A stretch of DNA of 64,000 nucleotides from Corynebacterium kutscheri (GTDB lineage Bacteria; Actinomycetota; Actinomycetes; Mycobacteriales; Mycobacteriaceae), in NCBI RefSeq assembly GCF_000980835.1, contig NZ_CP011312.1, forward strand, positions 1,426,001 to 1,490,000, read 5' to 3'. The position numbers were made by a program, and so were the translations under genes. Shown piece by piece: positions 10,485 through 20,031 of the stretch. The first letter of the stretch is position 1. Every line of letters begins with the position of its first letter. The notes beneath the pieces are model-generated. The model ran no database searches. It saw only the letters and a list, made by a program, of their open reading frames with translations, and was not told the origin of the DNA.

Positions 10485-10516
10485 ACCAAGCCCCGTAGCC
10501 AAGTGGCTACGGGGCT
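10485..10516 (-). terminator. Terminator after pyk
   Basis: AGCCCCGTAGCC (10489-10500) and GGCTACGGGGCT (10505-10516) form a perfect 12-bp GC-rich stem with a 4-nt loop. Read leftwards it is followed by TGGTGTTTTCC. It lies just past the pyk stop and faces the glgP terminator. Confidence 0.85.
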
Positions 10517-10531
10517 TTCTTCTCACAGTTT

Positions 10532-11950
10532 TTAGGCTTTAGTCTCTTCGCCCAAAAGGTGAACGTGGATCATATTAGTGTTACCGGAAATTCCTGGTGG
10601 CGTACCAGCTACGACAACCATCATATCGTCTTTATTATACTTATCCATAGCTAACAGCTGGTCGTCAATCTGAGCAAGCATCTCATCAGTATCCTTGACC
10701 ACAGGTGTCAAGAAAGTCTCTGTGCCCCAGCTTAATGCTAACTGACTGCGTACTGCCGGATCAGGAGTGAACACCAACAGTGGCAGCTGCGAGTGCAAAC
10801 GAGACACGCGCTTTGCAGTATCACCAGAAGAAGTAAAGGCAACAAGTGCTTTAGCATTAAGACGCTCAGCAATATCGCGAGCAGAATAGGAAATCACGCC
10901 GCGCTTGGTTCGTGGAATGTGTGCCAGTCCAGGAACCCGACCATCAGACTCAGCAAAGGTAACAATACGGCTCATCGTACGGACAACGTTGTGTGGATCA
11001 ACACCAACTGAAGTCTCACCGGAAAGCATAACTGCATCTGCACCGTCTAGCACAGCGTTAGCCACGTCAGATGCCTCAGCACGAGTTGGGCGAGAATTCT
11101 CAATCATTGAGTCCAACATCTGGGTAGCGACAATCACTGGCTTAGCATTTTCCCGAGCAATCTGGATAGCACGCTTTTGTACCAAAGGCACCTGCTCCAA
11201 AGCTAGCTCAACGCCGAGGTCACCACGAGCGACCATGATAGCGTCGAAAGCTAGAATAATAGATTCTAGAGCGTCAACCGCCTCTGGTTTCTCCAGCTTG
11301 GCAATAACAGGTACGCGACGACCTTCTTCATCCATAATGGCATGAACGAGTTCAACATCTTGTGGTGAACGAACGAAAGACAACGCAATAAAATCAACGC
11401 CTAGCTTTAAAGCAAAGCGAAGATCTGCAATATCTTTTTCACTCAGTGCTGGAACCGAAATATCCATGCCAGGCAGGGATACGCCTTTGTTGTTTGATAC
11501 TGGGCCACCCTCAACGACCTCACATACTACGTCATTACCCTCGACGTACTTACAAACAACTGCCACTTTACCGTCGTCAATCAAAAGACGATCGCCTGGC
11601 TGAGCATCCTTTGCCAAGTTCTTATATGTAGTAGAGACACGATCATGAGTGCCTTCAATATCATCGACGGTGATACGGACTTCTTCTCCGTTCTCCCACA
11701 CTGTGGCACCATCAATAAAACGACCAAGGCGAATCTTTGGTCCCTGCAAGTCAGCAAGGATACCAACAGCACGACCGGTCTTATCGGTTGCTTCACGAAC
11801 CCACTGATAGTTCTGCTCATGATCAGAATGATCACCGTGACTCATATTGAGGCGAGCAACATCCATACCATCTTGGACTAAGCGAAGAATAGCGTCCTGG
11901 CTAGCAACAGCCGGGCCTAGGGTACAAACAATCTTTGTGCGACGTTCCAT
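10532..11950 (-). CDS. pyk: Pyruvate kinase
   Basis: Converts phosphoenolpyruvate + ADP to pyruvate + ATP in glycolysis. It has 472 residues. The N-terminal RRTKIVCTLGPA, the substrate-loop motif ARLNMSHGDH, the catalytic block IAKLEKPEAV and the metal-binding MVARGDLGVE are all present in order, so the barrel and C-terminal domain are complete. It lies downstream of lgt with a 181-nt gap, so it probably has its own promoter, and it ends at a strong hairpin. Synteny with C. glutamicum (gdh–glgP–pyk–lgt) agrees. Confidence 0.98.
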   Translation of the reverse strand: MERRTKIVCTLGPAVASQDAILRLVQDGMDVARLNMSHGDHSDHEQNYQWVREATDKTGRAVGILADLQGPKIRLGRFIDGATVWENGEEVRITVDDIEGTHDRVSTTYKNLAKDAQPGDRLLIDDGKVAVVCKYVEGNDVVCEVVEGGPVSNNKGVSLPGMDISVPALSEKDIADLRFALKLGVDFIALSFVRSPQDVELVHAIMDEEGRRVPVIAKLEKPEAVDALESIILAFDAIMVARGDLGVELALEQVPLVQKRAIQIARENAKPVIVATQMLDSMIENSRPTRAEASDVANAVLDGADAVMLSGETSVGVDPHNVVRTMSRIVTFAESDGRVPGLAHIPRTKRGVISYSARDIAERLNAKALVAFTSSGDTAKRVSRLHSQLPLLVFTPDPAVRSQLALSWGTETFLTPVVKDTDEMLAQIDDQLLAMDKYNKDDMMVVVAGTPPGISGNTNMIHVHLLGEETKA

Positions 11951-12131
11951 ATCCTCAACACTAGTAGCGTTCTGGTTATCTTGCTAGACAGAAAAACCGC
12001 TTCCGTTAGTGGTTCCGCTACCAAAACCGACAAATACGGACATAAACGGGCATGTTCGAACAATTTAACTGTTTATGCGTTCTTTCTCACAGTATAAATT
12101 TTAGACTCACTCTTTTTGTCGAGCTACAAAT

Positions 12132-12989
12132 TTACCGGCTACTTCCTCTGAAGTTTCGCGTCCCTTTTTTTAAACTGAAAAACACCACAAAAGCGGTAAT
12201 ACACACAACAGCAGAAACAATGACATTAATCCGCATACCGAATACCATTGTCGCTTCGTCGGTACGTAAATTCTCTACAATAAAGCGACCTGCACAATAC
12301 AGGGCAACATATAAAGAAAATACTCGTCCATGACCTAAGTTCTTCACTCGATCCACATAAATCAAAATGAAGAAAATAAGAATATTGGCAATCATTTCAT
12401 AAAGAAAAGTCGGATGCACCTGAGCAATTACCTCGCCGGTAGAATGGCCAGTCAATGGTGCATAATTACCAGCTTCATCAACTCGATAGTAAATCTCTAA
12501 TGCCCATGGCACTGAGGTCTCAGCACCATATAATTCTTGGTTAAACCAGTTTCCTAACCGCCCTATGGCCTGCGCTAACACTACTGCGGGAGCCAAAGAA
12601 TCGGCAAAAGGTGCAAAAGGAATTCTCTTGTAGCGTAAATAACCCCATACTGAAATTGTTCCTAGTATTACCGCACCCCAAATACCTAGGCCACCTTTAG
12701 TAATGGCAAAAATATCCAATAGACTGCACTCAGTACAAAAATATTTCTGATGATCTGTGAGCACATGATACAACCGCCCACCGATTATTCCGGCTGGGAT
12801 AGCAACAATCGCCGCATCCATAACAACATCTTTATTGCCGCCTCTCGCAGCATACCGATAGCTGCCGATCCATAAAGCAACAATAATGCCAACAATAATG
12901 CACAGCGCATAAGCTCGAAGCGGGATAGGTCCTACCTGCCAAACACCTTGGGGAGGTGAAGGAAAGGAAGCAAAAGAAGATACGTTCAC
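12132..12989 (-). CDS. lgt: Prolipoprotein diacylglyceryl transferase
   Basis: Integral membrane enzyme that attaches diacylglycerol to the lipobox cysteine, the first step of lipoprotein maturation. At 285 residues it carries the Lgt signature at 141-155 ([15 protein letters not shown]) and seven or so hydrophobic segments starting near residue 25. Its products would include the lipoproteins encoded at 24685, 44692 and 45680, and LspA at 44125 performs the next step. It lies 43 nt after trpC, likely in the same transcript. Confidence 0.96.
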   Translation of the reverse strand: MNVSSFASFPSPPQGVWQVGPIPLRAYALCIIVGIIVALWIGSYRYAARGGNKDVVMDAAIVAIPAGIIGGRLYHVLTDHQKYFCTECSLLDIFAITKGGLGIWGAVILGTISVWGYLRYKRIPFAPFADSLAPAVVLAQAIGRLGNWFNQELYGAETSVPWALEIYYRVDEAGNYAPLTGHSTGEVIAQVHPTFLYEMIANILIFFILIYVDRVKNLGHGRVFSLYVALYCAGRFIVENLRTDEATMVFGMRINVIVSAVVCITAFVVFFSLKKGTRNFRGSSR

Positions 12990-13032
12990 CTCATCTAGTG
13001 TGCCTAATCACTTTCATTTTAGCTAGACGAGC

Positions 13033-13845
13033 TTATCGACGGGGGCACGAAGGGTGTTGCCCGGCAGCAACTAAAGCCGCAGTAAATTCTCTTGGCGACT
13101 GCGCTCGAACCAATTGCTCACCAATAACTACTGCATCTGCTCCTGAAGAAGCATACTCAATAAGCTCTCGAGCAGTACGTACACCAGAAAGCGCCACTTT
13201 AATCGTTTCACTTGGCAACCCCGGTGCGATCTCACCAAAAACTTCTTTGTTCAGTGTCATAGTGGAAAAATCCCGCGCATTAATCCCGATTACTTGGGCT
13301 CGCGCAGCCATCGCCCGATAGGCTTCAGCGACATTACGCACTTCCACTAAAGCGGTCATCCCTAAACTTTCTACCCGATCGATCAGCGCTTCAAGTCTTG
13401 GTTGTTCAAGAGCGGCTACTCGAAGTGGAATAACATCAGCACCAAAACAACGTGCCTCATGGATTTGATAAGGATCCACGATAAAATCTCGGCACATAAT
13501 AGGTACCGTTGTTGCGGCACTTACCTGTGCCATTTCTTCTAATGAGCCAGCAAAACGACGTCGCTCAGTGTGACAGGCAATCATATGTGCGCCGCCAGTT
13601 TCATAGGCTGTTGCCAAAATAGTAGGTTCATCGATATCAGCAATATGACCAATATCTGGTGCGCTACGTTTTAGTTCCGCGATAATGCTACATCCAGGCA
13701 TCAATAACGATGCCATAGCATCTCGTGGTGCAGGCATATCACGCGAACGAGCTTTAATTTCTTGAAACGGCACGACTGCTTCACGCGCGGCCACGTCCTC
13801 AATGACGCCCGCAATTATTTGATCAAAGATCGTTGTCGTCATCAT
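13033..13845 (-). CDS. trpC: Indole-3-glycerol phosphate synthase
   Basis: Cyclises 1-(o-carboxyphenylamino)-deoxyribulose-5-phosphate to indoleglycerol phosphate in tryptophan synthesis. The motif IIAELKRSAPDIGHI (PSPSKG-type catalytic lysine region), CRDFIVDPYQI and the terminal ADAVVIGEQLVRA phosphate-binding turn are visible. About 270 residues from ATG 13845, with CAAGG 8 nt upstream; the in-frame GTG at 13866 is less likely. It is a stand-alone trpC at the end of the his region, as in C. glutamicum where the main trp operon is elsewhere. Confidence 0.93.
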   Translation of the reverse strand: MMTTTIFDQIIAGVIEDVAAREAVVPFQEIKARSRDMPAPRDAMASLLMPGCSIIAELKRSAPDIGHIADIDEPTILATAYETGGAHMIACHTERRRFAGSLEEMAQVSAATTVPIMCRDFIVDPYQIHEARCFGADVIPLRVAALEQPRLEALIDRVESLGMTALVEVRNVAEAYRAMAARAQVIGINARDFSTMTLNKEVFGEIAPGLPSETIKVALSGVRTARELIEYASSGADAVVIGEQLVRAQSPREFTAALVAAGQHPSCPRR

Positions 13846-14001
13846 CTGTACTACCTTGTCCTGCACAACCAGGTAATGGTTCCTTCTCTCCCACGCTACT
13901 GTGCCAAGGCGGTTATCCGATAATCGCCAGCTAATACCACCCCTATGCGCTACTGTTTAGATAACCAGTAGTAACGTTTTCTTAAACGTCGACAAGCTCA
14001 A

Positions 14002-14634
14002 CTAATGGTCTTGCGTTGGGTCAATGTCATTATCAAGGGCATCCCATAAAACACGTCCAGAATCTGGTTCTTGAGCTAGATCGTGATGAATTTTTTCTAC
14101 TCGCTGTGTCACACGCTCATATTGGTTTCTGTGAACACTATCATTACCTGGACGAATAGCGATTATAGACCCGAAAAACACTGCGAAGGCACAAGAAATA
14201 AGTGCAAGCGCTAAGGGGAAAGCTTGTACTTCAATATGGCTAATCTGTGCCCAAGAATTTAATGCTGCGGTGTCAGTTAGATGGCCACTTGCACTCGCTG
14301 AACTTAAAATGTTTTGTACCCGGGTCGCATCTGGTGCAGAGCTAAACAAAGCAACTGGGCTTAACGCTGCCAAAGCAGCGACCAAAGCTACTAATCCGCC
14401 AACAATTCTTCGCCCTAAACGACGCAGTGCGACACATGCTATTGATCCAGCTAATAATACGAAAACCACAGCTTGTATTTCGGCAGCCCACTGAACACCA
14501 GTTAATGGAGCAACTTGTTGCCCAGCAAGATCATCGGTTGCGCTAACAATAAGCCACGGCATGCGCGCAGCTGCCCACAGTACACCGGCACTTACTCCTA
14601 GACCAAGGCTTGCCCATATATGGGTTTTGCTCAT
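14002..14634 (-). CDS. Trp-region conserved membrane protein (TIGR02234 type)
   Basis: A 210-residue protein with four hydrophobic segments (about 8-28, 48-70, 78-98, 135-160) and a charged cytoplasmic tail. This matches the actinobacterial Trp-biosynthesis-associated membrane protein family, which sits next to trpC in many genomes. Its function is unknown; a link to tryptophan or shikimate intermediates is inferred only from synteny. Its ATG overlaps the hisI stop by 4 nt, so it is translationally coupled to histidine genes. Confidence 0.78.
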   Translation of the reverse strand: MSKTHIWASLGLGVSAGVLWAAARMPWLIVSATDDLAGQQVAPLTGVQWAAEIQAVVFVLLAGSIACVALRRLGRRIVGGLVALVAALAALSPVALFSSAPDATRVQNILSSASASGHLTDTAALNSWAQISHIEVQAFPLALALISCAFAVFFGSIIAIRPGNDSVHRNQYERVTQRVEKIHHDLAQEPDSGRVLWDALDNDIDPTQDH

Positions 14635-14990
14635 GAGTCTTCCCCCAAAAGAATATCGGCATCAAAGCAGGTGCGATCACCGGTATGGCATGCGCCGCCG
14701 GTTTGTTCTACGGTAAGCAAAATTGTGTCGCCATCACAATCTAACTGCACTTTTTTCACTTCTTGTACGCAGCCACTAGTAAGTCCTTTAATCCAATACT
14801 CACTGCGTGAGCGAGAATAGTAGGTACCGCGTTGGGTGGCCAAAGTGCAAGCAAGAGCATGGCTATCCATCCACGCCATCATAAGCACTTCCCCACTAGT
14901 TGATTGAGTAATTGCTGGAACTAATCCGAGTTCATTAAACTGAACTCTGCGCGCAATCTCGGAAGAAAGTACATACTCTGCGGGGTTCAC
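14631..14990 (-). CDS. hisI: Phosphoribosyl-AMP cyclohydrolase
   Basis: Hydrolyses the purine ring of PR-AMP, the third step of histidine synthesis. The 119 residues carry [10 protein letters not shown], the [14 protein letters not shown] block and the zinc/active-site segment [12 protein letters not shown] near the C-terminus. It is monofunctional, with hisE elsewhere. The start is GTG at 14990, whose G is the last base of the original hisF stop (TAGTG), so translation should be coupled to full-length HisF. The hisF frameshift moves the preceding stop about 80 nt away and could lower hisI expression. Confidence 0.95.
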   Translation of the reverse strand: MNPAEYVLSSEIARRVQFNELGLVPAITQSTSGEVLMMAWMDSHALACTLATQRGTYYSRSRSEYWIKGLTSGCVQEVKKVQLDCDGDTILLTVEQTGGACHTGDRTCFDADILLGEDS

Positions 14991-15762
14991 TAACGTACCT
15001 CAATGTTTGCTTGTGCCATTGCTTGTTTAACTTCGCTAATTTTGACCTCACCAAAGTGGAAAATACTAGCTGCTAGTACTGCTTGAGCTCCTGCATTAAC
15101 TGCTGGGGAAAATGTTGGGCAGTTCCTGCTCCACCAGAAGCAATGATAGGCACAGTTACCTTAGCGCGTACCTTTTCAATAAGTTCTAAATCAAAACCAG
15201 TTTTTGTGCCATCACCATCCATAGAATTAAGCAAAATCTCCCCGACTCCTAATTCTTCACCCCGGCACGCCCATTCAACGGCATCAAGATTAGCCGACCG
15301 GCTTCCTCCATGGGTGGTTACTTCAAAACCACTTGGTTGCCTCGGGTTACCGGGAGGTACCCGGCGCGCATCAACACTTAATACTATGCATTGGGAACCA
15401 AATTGTTCGGAAAGTTCGCGCAATAACTCTGGACGTGCGATAGCAGCCGTATTGACGCTTACTTTATCTGCGCCCGCATGTAAAAGTTCTCGCACATCGG
15501 CAACACTGCGTACCCCGCCGCCTACAGTAAGCGGGATAAATACTTGATCAGCGGTGCGCCGCACCACATCAAGCATTGTACCTCGACCAGTTTTCGACGC
15601 ACTGACATCAAGAAAAGTTAGTTCATCTGCGCCTTCACTGTCGTAGCGTTGAGCGAGTTCTACCGGGTCACCTGCGTCGATAAGCCCAGTAAAATTGACT
15701 CCTTTAACTACTCTTCCTTGGTCGACGTCTAGACAAGGAATAACGCGTATTGTCACAGCCAC
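14990..15762 (-). pseudogene. hisF: Imidazole glycerol phosphate synthase subunit HisF, frameshifted near the 3' end
   Basis: HisF is the cyclase subunit that, with HisH, makes IGP and AICAR. From GTG 15762 (AGAGAAGA upstream, 2 nt after the impA stop) the frame is canonical: [39 protein letters not shown]. At the C run 15105-15108 it shifts and ends in an aberrant QLMQELKQY at 15073. The other frame carries the missing end ([20 protein letters not shown] … IEVR), which stops at 14990 overlapping hisI. The span is 773 nt, exactly one base short of 257 codons plus stop. Either a real null allele or a homopolymer sequencing error. Confidence 0.9.
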
Positions 15763-15764
15763 TA

Positions 15765-16553
15765 TTAATCTTCTCTCATCTTTGTCAATGTAGTCAGTAT
15801 TGTTTCGTGTGCTCGTGGTGTTCCAACAATGACCCCAGTAGCAGCTGGGGTCCATTTATTACCAGCTAAATCGGTAATGATTGCTCCTGCTGATTGAGCA
15901 AGTAAAACACCGGCAGCGTTGTCCCATATATGTGGGCTAAAAGAAATCGCACCGGCAAAAATTCCTGCGGCGGTATAAGCAAGATCAATACCTACGCTGC
16001 CAGTAATTCGTGGACGTAAATGAGTGCTGGTTAATCGGGCTAAAAGTCCTTGCCTTAGCAGAGTGCCAGCAACAGAATCTGCCGGTGAACTTACCGAAGA
16101 AAATCCCATATGGGAAACAAGTAGTGGCCGTTCTACTAGTGGTGCTTGCGGTTGCCCATTAATAAACAGCGGTGAGTAGCTAAAAGCACCAAAACGTTGC
16201 CGGGTAACCGGCACACTTGTTATTCCAATGACTGGCTTATTATCTATTACTAGGCTCAGCACAATGGCAGACATGGGGTTTCCAGCAGCAAAATTAGCAG
16301 TGCCATCGATAGGATCAATAACCCACTGTGGCGAACCTGGATCGCCACCACATTCTTCACCGTAGACAGGTATGCCGGTAAGCCTTTGTAGATTTTCACG
16401 CAGTTGTTTTTCTATTGCTAGATCTACTTCTGTGGCAAAATCGCCGGGGCTTTTCATATGAGCAGGATCTGCGCCCAATCCAGCTAAAAAAGTTGCTTCT
16501 GCACTATCAAGCACGGCTTCTGCAACATGATAGAGCTCCCGGATATCACTCAT
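15765..16553 (-). CDS. impA: Inositol monophosphatase family protein (ImpA)
   Basis: Mg-dependent sugar-phosphate phosphatase. At 262 residues it has GEECGGDPG near residue 62, the metal-binding [17 protein letters not shown] near residue 77 and the second signature [16 protein letters not shown] near residue 210. In C. glutamicum the orthologue in this his position is ImpA, while the histidinol-phosphatase HisN is a related protein encoded elsewhere, so the name follows synteny. Whether it dephosphorylates inositol-1-phosphate or histidinol phosphate here is not decidable from sequence. It overlaps hisA by 4 nt. Confidence 0.88.
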   Translation of the reverse strand: MSDIRELYHVAEAVLDSAEATFLAGLGADPAHMKSPGDFATEVDLAIEKQLRENLQRLTGIPVYGEECGGDPGSPQWVIDPIDGTANFAAGNPMSAIVLSLVIDNKPVIGITSVPVTRQRFGAFSYSPLFINGQPQAPLVERPLLVSHMGFSSVSSPADSVAGTLLRQGLLARLTSTHLRPRITGSVGIDLAYTAAGIFAGAISFSPHIWDNAAGVLLAQSAGAIITDLAGNKWTPAATGVIVGTPRAHETILTTLTKMRED

Positions 16554-17278
16554 AGTGCTGCAAGTGCCTCGGCTAAAGTAAAACGACCCTCATATAAGGC
16601 TTTACCCACAATTGCTGAGTCGATTCCTTCCTCAGCATATTTCGCAATTTCAAGAAGATCTTCTAAACACGAAATTCCGCCAGAAGCAACGATCTGGGCA
16701 TCAGTTGCTGCAGAAACATCACGTAATAATTCAATATTAGGCCCAGTGAGTGTGCCGTCTTTAGAAACATCAGTGACCACAAAACGCTGGCAGCCAGCAG
16801 CATCGAGACGTTCTAATACTTCCCATAGATCGCCACCATCGGAAACCCAACCATTGCCGCGAGTTCGCCACTCACCACCAATTTCTCGTACCGCAATATC
16901 AACAGCAATTTTTTCACCATGCTGTGCTAATACTTTTTTGATCCACCCTGGCTTTTCTAATGCTGCAGTACCAATATTTACCCGTTTAGCTCCAGTTGCT
17001 AAAGCACGTTCTAAAGAAACATCGTCGCGGATACCACCGGTTAACTCAATATTAATATCAAGTTCATTAGTGATTTTTGCCATGAGTTGGTAATTAGAAC
17101 CACGGTTAAAAGCGGCATCAAGATCAACAAAATGTAACCATTGAGCACCTTGTTCTTGCCAATTTAACGCTGCCGCCAAGGGATCACCATAAGATTTCTC
17201 GGTACCAGCTTCGCCTTGATCTAGGCGCACTGCATGACCGTCAACGACATCGACGGCCGGAAGAAGCGTAAAGGTCAT
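16550..17278 (-). CDS. hisA: HisA, ProFAR isomerase
   Basis: Isomerises ProFAR to PRFAR in histidine synthesis; in actinobacteria the homologue PriA may also serve as TrpF. It has 242 residues in a (βα)8 fold. [21 protein letters not shown] holds the N-terminal catalytic Asp, ELTGGIRDD and [14 protein letters not shown] the second half, and [12 protein letters not shown] the phosphate site. The dual HisA/PriA role is family knowledge from mycobacteria and Streptomyces; corynebacteria encode TrpF in a TrpCF fusion, so HisA alone is likelier. It starts 30 nt after hisH and overlaps impA. Confidence 0.94.
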   Translation of the reverse strand: MTFTLLPAVDVVDGHAVRLDQGEAGTEKSYGDPLAAALNWQEQGAQWLHFVDLDAAFNRGSNYQLMAKITNELDINIELTGGIRDDVSLERALATGAKRVNIGTAALEKPGWIKKVLAQHGEKIAVDIAVREIGGEWRTRGNGWVSDGGDLWEVLERLDAAGCQRFVVTDVSKDGTLTGPNIELLRDVSAATDAQIVASGGISCLEDLLEIAKYAEEGIDSAIVGKALYEGRFTLAEALAAL

Positions 17279-17308
17279 AGTCTGTAGAGTCTAAAGCACA
17301 AACTCCCG

Positions 17309-17953
17309 CTAAAGAGTATTCAGCCAATTTTTTAATAGAACAGCCCCTGCATCACCTGATTTTTCGGGGTGAAATTGCGTTGCCCATAAGGCCCCATTTT
17401 CTACTGCTGCAATAAAACGATCGCCGTCATGGTCACTCCACGACACCAATGGGGCGCTAGTAAGTTCATCACCAACAAACTCCCAGGTGCGTGCTGCATA
17501 TGAGTGCACAAAATAGTACCGTTCTGTCGAACTTAGTCCAGCAAAAAGTTCTGAACCCGGTGCTACCTCAACAGTATTCCAACCCATGTGTGGTAGTACT
17601 TGCGCGTCTAATTTCTCCACCACACCTGGCCATTGATCGCAACCAGTAGTGGTAACACCATGTTCGGTTCCTTTTTCAAACATGATTTGCATGCCAACAC
17701 AGATACCCATCACTGGTCGTCCGCCGGCAAGGCGTTGCCCAATCATTCTTGCCCCATAAACTTTATTTAGCCCTGCCATACAACTTGCATAAGCACCTAC
17801 CCCTGGTACTAAAAGTCCATCAGCAGCCAAGACAATCTGGGGATCAGCAGTTACTATCACTTCGGCGCCAACACGTTCTAGTGCACGCTGAGCTGAACGA
17901 ATATTTCCGGCACCATAATCAAGCAACGCTACTTTTTTCGCCATGCGTGTCAT
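17309..17953 (-). CDS. hisH: HisH, glutamine amidotransferase subunit of IGP synthase
   Basis: Class I glutaminase that supplies ammonia to HisF. The 214 residues include [16 protein letters not shown], the nucleophile region [14 protein letters not shown] (Cys near residue 85) and the catalytic-triad end [14 protein letters not shown]. Start is ATG 17953 or ATG 17944; the second gives the more family-like [11 protein letters not shown]. It lies 12 nt downstream of an MFS gene, so the permease is embedded in the his transcript. With hisF frameshifted, the partner of this protein may be missing. Confidence 0.95.
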   Translation of the reverse strand: MTRMAKKVALLDYGAGNIRSAQRALERVGAEVIVTADPQIVLAADGLLVPGVGAYASCMAGLNKVYGARMIGQRLAGGRPVMGICVGMQIMFEKGTEHGVTTTGCDQWPGVVEKLDAQVLPHMGWNTVEVAPGSELFAGLSSTERYYFVHSYAARTWEFVGDELTSAPLVSWSDHDGDRFIAAVENGALWATQFHPEKSGDAGAVLLKNWLNTL

Positions 17954-17965
17954 TCTAATCCATGC

Positions 17966-19144
17966 TTATCGACGTTGGATGTTTATCAGCTGCATTACTA
18001 ATGCACAGCTAACAATGGCCATCGCGGAAACAAAAATTGCTCCATAGCCGGCTGCGCTAGCTACCACCCCAAGAACAAAAGATCCCACACCGGTTCCCGC
18101 ATCAAAAGCAACATTCCATATTGTCGATGCCTTATCTACTTGTGATCGTGGGGTACGCAAAAACATGTCTACCAAGGCTTCATTTTGTACCCAACCAAAA
18201 CCAATACCGAAAAATAATGCAGCTACAATTAATAACCACATAGGTTGTGCGTAACTAACTACTAGCATCATAAGGCCCAAGCCAAGCGCAACAATTCCTA
18301 GCCCCGGCAGCATCAGTGAACCGGAACCTTTAGTATCTGCTATTCGTCCGGCCTGATAGCGTGCAACCATTTGAGCACCACCAATAATTGATAACACAAT
18401 GCCAGCCAGCGTCGATAAACCTGCTTCTCGTACCGATGCCGGCAAGAAATTCGATACTGCCCCATACCCCATAGAAACGCACATTAAACTCAGCGCTGGT
18501 ACCACGGTAAGCACAACTATCCGTCGCCAAGAAAATATGATTGTTTCACCAGATTGTGGCTCTTCAAGCATGGAAACTGTGGGCATCTTTAAACTTAACG
18601 CCACAGTAACAAGAGCAAGAATAGCTGCTAACAACAGCACTGAATTTAAACCAAAACGAGAATTCAACATAGCTAGCCCAAGTGGAAAGGAAACCATTTG
18701 AGCACCGCCAACAAAAACACCTACCATTCCAGTGGCGCGACCTAAAATACGTTGATCGACCACTCTACCGATAAGCGCAAATTGAGCCACGCATAAAATA
18801 CCGAACCCCATACCGCGAATCATTGCTACAAACAGCACACTTATGTCAGCCATACTCACCATGTGCCATAATCCAGGCAGACCCAATAACAGTGCCGAAG
18901 CAATCATAACCTGCAGATAACCATAGCGTTGTAATAAAGCTGAGGTTGCTAATTGGGTAAGCACCGTAACTGCCATAAATAACGCAGTGCTAGCTCCAGC
19001 AAGTATCTCTGAACCACCAGCTTGGATAACAGCTAAAGGGATAACCGGAAAAAGCAGCGAATAAGTAGCAAAACCAGCCGCGATAGCACAATAAACCACA
19101 ACAATGCCAGGTATATCCCATAGTCTAGGAAACTGGTTATCCAT
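17966..19144 (-). CDS. MFS permease inside the his operon
   Basis: A 392-residue major facilitator with about 12 hydrophobic segments and the central loop near residue 190-205. It is the counterpart by position of C. glutamicum cg2301, a permease between hisB and hisH. The substrate is unknown; a role in histidine or imidazole-compound traffic is inferred only from placement. AAGGA lies 9-13 nt upstream of ATG 19144. A 107-nt gap separates it from the small membrane protein gene upstream, so it could also have a separate promoter. Confidence 0.85.
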   Translation of the reverse strand: MDNQFPRLWDIPGIVVVYCAIAAGFATYSLLFPVIPLAVIQAGGSEILAGASTALFMAVTVLTQLATSALLQRYGYLQVMIASALLLGLPGLWHMVSMADISVLFVAMIRGMGFGILCVAQFALIGRVVDQRILGRATGMVGVFVGGAQMVSFPLGLAMLNSRFGLNSVLLLAAILALVTVALSLKMPTVSMLEEPQSGETIIFSWRRIVVLTVVPALSLMCVSMGYGAVSNFLPASVREAGLSTLAGIVLSIIGGAQMVARYQAGRIADTKGSGSLMLPGLGIVALGLGLMMLVVSYAQPMWLLIVAALFFGIGFGWVQNEALVDMFLRTPRSQVDKASTIWNVAFDAGTGVGSFVLGVVASAAGYGAIFVSAMAIVSCALVMQLINIQRR

Positions 19145-19251
19145 ACATTAAACGTCCTTATCCCTATACCGTCGCGTTATCATCGCATACAGACTACGCT
19201 AGGAATCAGGTTTTGTTCGCCTTAACAACTATAAGCTGTTATTAGCCACAG

Positions 19252-19419
19252 TTAGCTCATCCCCATAGCCCAGAAAATACCTGTCGCACCTGCAATAAAA
19301 GCTAGAACTCCTAGCACTATCATGGCAATGGTGGAACCGTTTTTATATGCTGTCCACACCCCACCTACGAGGAATCCAGCAATCATAAAAAGCAGGTAAA
19401 CCAACCAATAATTATTCAC
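19252..19419 (-). CDS. Small membrane protein between hisB and the MFS gene
   Basis: A 55-codon gene that begins with GTG 2 nt after the hisB stop and ends at 19252. It has two hydrophobic segments (about 4-22 and 31-53) separated by a short AYKNGS loop, i.e. a helical hairpin with both ends on the same side. A small gene at this exact place is also present in C. glutamicum (the cg2302 position). Because it sits next to the MFS permease it could be a small partner protein, but that is inference. No family recognised. Confidence 0.7.
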   Translation of the reverse strand: MNNYWLVYLLFMIAGFLVGGVWTAYKNGSTIAMIVLGVLAFIAGATGIFWAMGMS

Positions 19420-19421
19420 TT

Positions 19422-20021
19422 TTAGAGCACGCCTTTAGTTGACGGGATACCTGCCAGACGATCATCAGCACTTACTGCCTGACGCATAGCTCTAGCGACG
19501 GCTTTAAATTCTGCTTCTGTAATATGATGTGGGTCTCGCCCATAATGGCAGCGAACGTGCAATGTTGTTCGAGAATTGTAGGCTAAAGTCTCGAAGAAAT
19601 GCTGATTAATCACAGTGGCATAATGCCCACCAATAATTGAATGAACCATATAGTCAGGTTCACCATTCATCACAAAATAAGGTCGCCCAGAAAAATCAAC
19701 AATTGCCTCTACTAAGGTTTCATCCATCGGTAGTTGAAAAGAGCCAAAACGACGAATGCCTTTTTTATCTCCCACAGCTTTATCAATGGCTTGCCCTAAA
19801 ACAATGGCAGTGTCTTCTACTGTGTGGTGGACATCAATATGTTTATCTCCTTGCGCATGCACCTTCAGGTCAAAGGCACCATGCACACCAAAAGCAGTAA
19901 GCATGTGATCGAAAAAAGGTACTTCTGTTTTAATATCAACAATGCCGCTGCCATCAAGGTTAATTTCTACCTCGATATTTGATTCACTGGTTACCCGTTG
20001 CACTGCACCGATGCGTTGCAT
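19422..20021 (-). CDS. hisB: Imidazoleglycerol-phosphate dehydratase
   Basis: Dehydrates IGP to imidazole-acetol phosphate. It has 199 residues, a single-domain HisB without the phosphatase half. The family's metal motifs are visible: [14 protein letters not shown] near residue 36, [16 protein letters not shown] near residue 63 and the C-terminal [17 protein letters not shown] near residue 160. ATG 20021 is preceded by AAGGAG. It lies 10 nt after hisC. Confidence 0.97.
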   Translation of the reverse strand: MQRIGAVQRVTSESNIEVEINLDGSGIVDIKTEVPFFDHMLTAFGVHGAFDLKVHAQGDKHIDVHHTVEDTAIVLGQAIDKAVGDKKGIRRFGSFQLPMDETLVEAIVDFSGRPYFVMNGEPDYMVHSIIGGHYATVINQHFFETLAYNSRTTLHVRCHYGRDPHHITEAEFKAVARAMRQAVSADDRLAGIPSTKGVL

Positions 20022-20031
20022 CTTTTACTCC

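Noticed and set aside
10905..11345. A 146-codon open frame opposite pyk
   Set aside because: Antisense shadow of pyk with low-complexity Ser/Thr/Arg content.
12053..12062. TGTTCGAACA palindrome upstream of pyk as a LexA site
   Set aside because: Only 10 bp; the spaced TCGAA-N-TTCGA arrangement of corynebacterial LexA boxes is missing.
15095..15115. Programmed -1 frameshift as an explanation for hisF
   Set aside because: TTTTCCCC does not form a canonical X-XXY-YYZ heptamer in the reading frame, and known HisF genes need no shift. Deletion or sequencing error is simpler.
16527..17093. A 188-codon open frame on the plus strand opposite hisA
   Set aside because: It is antisense to a firm gene, has no family-like sequence or ribosome site, and reflects the codon pattern of hisA.
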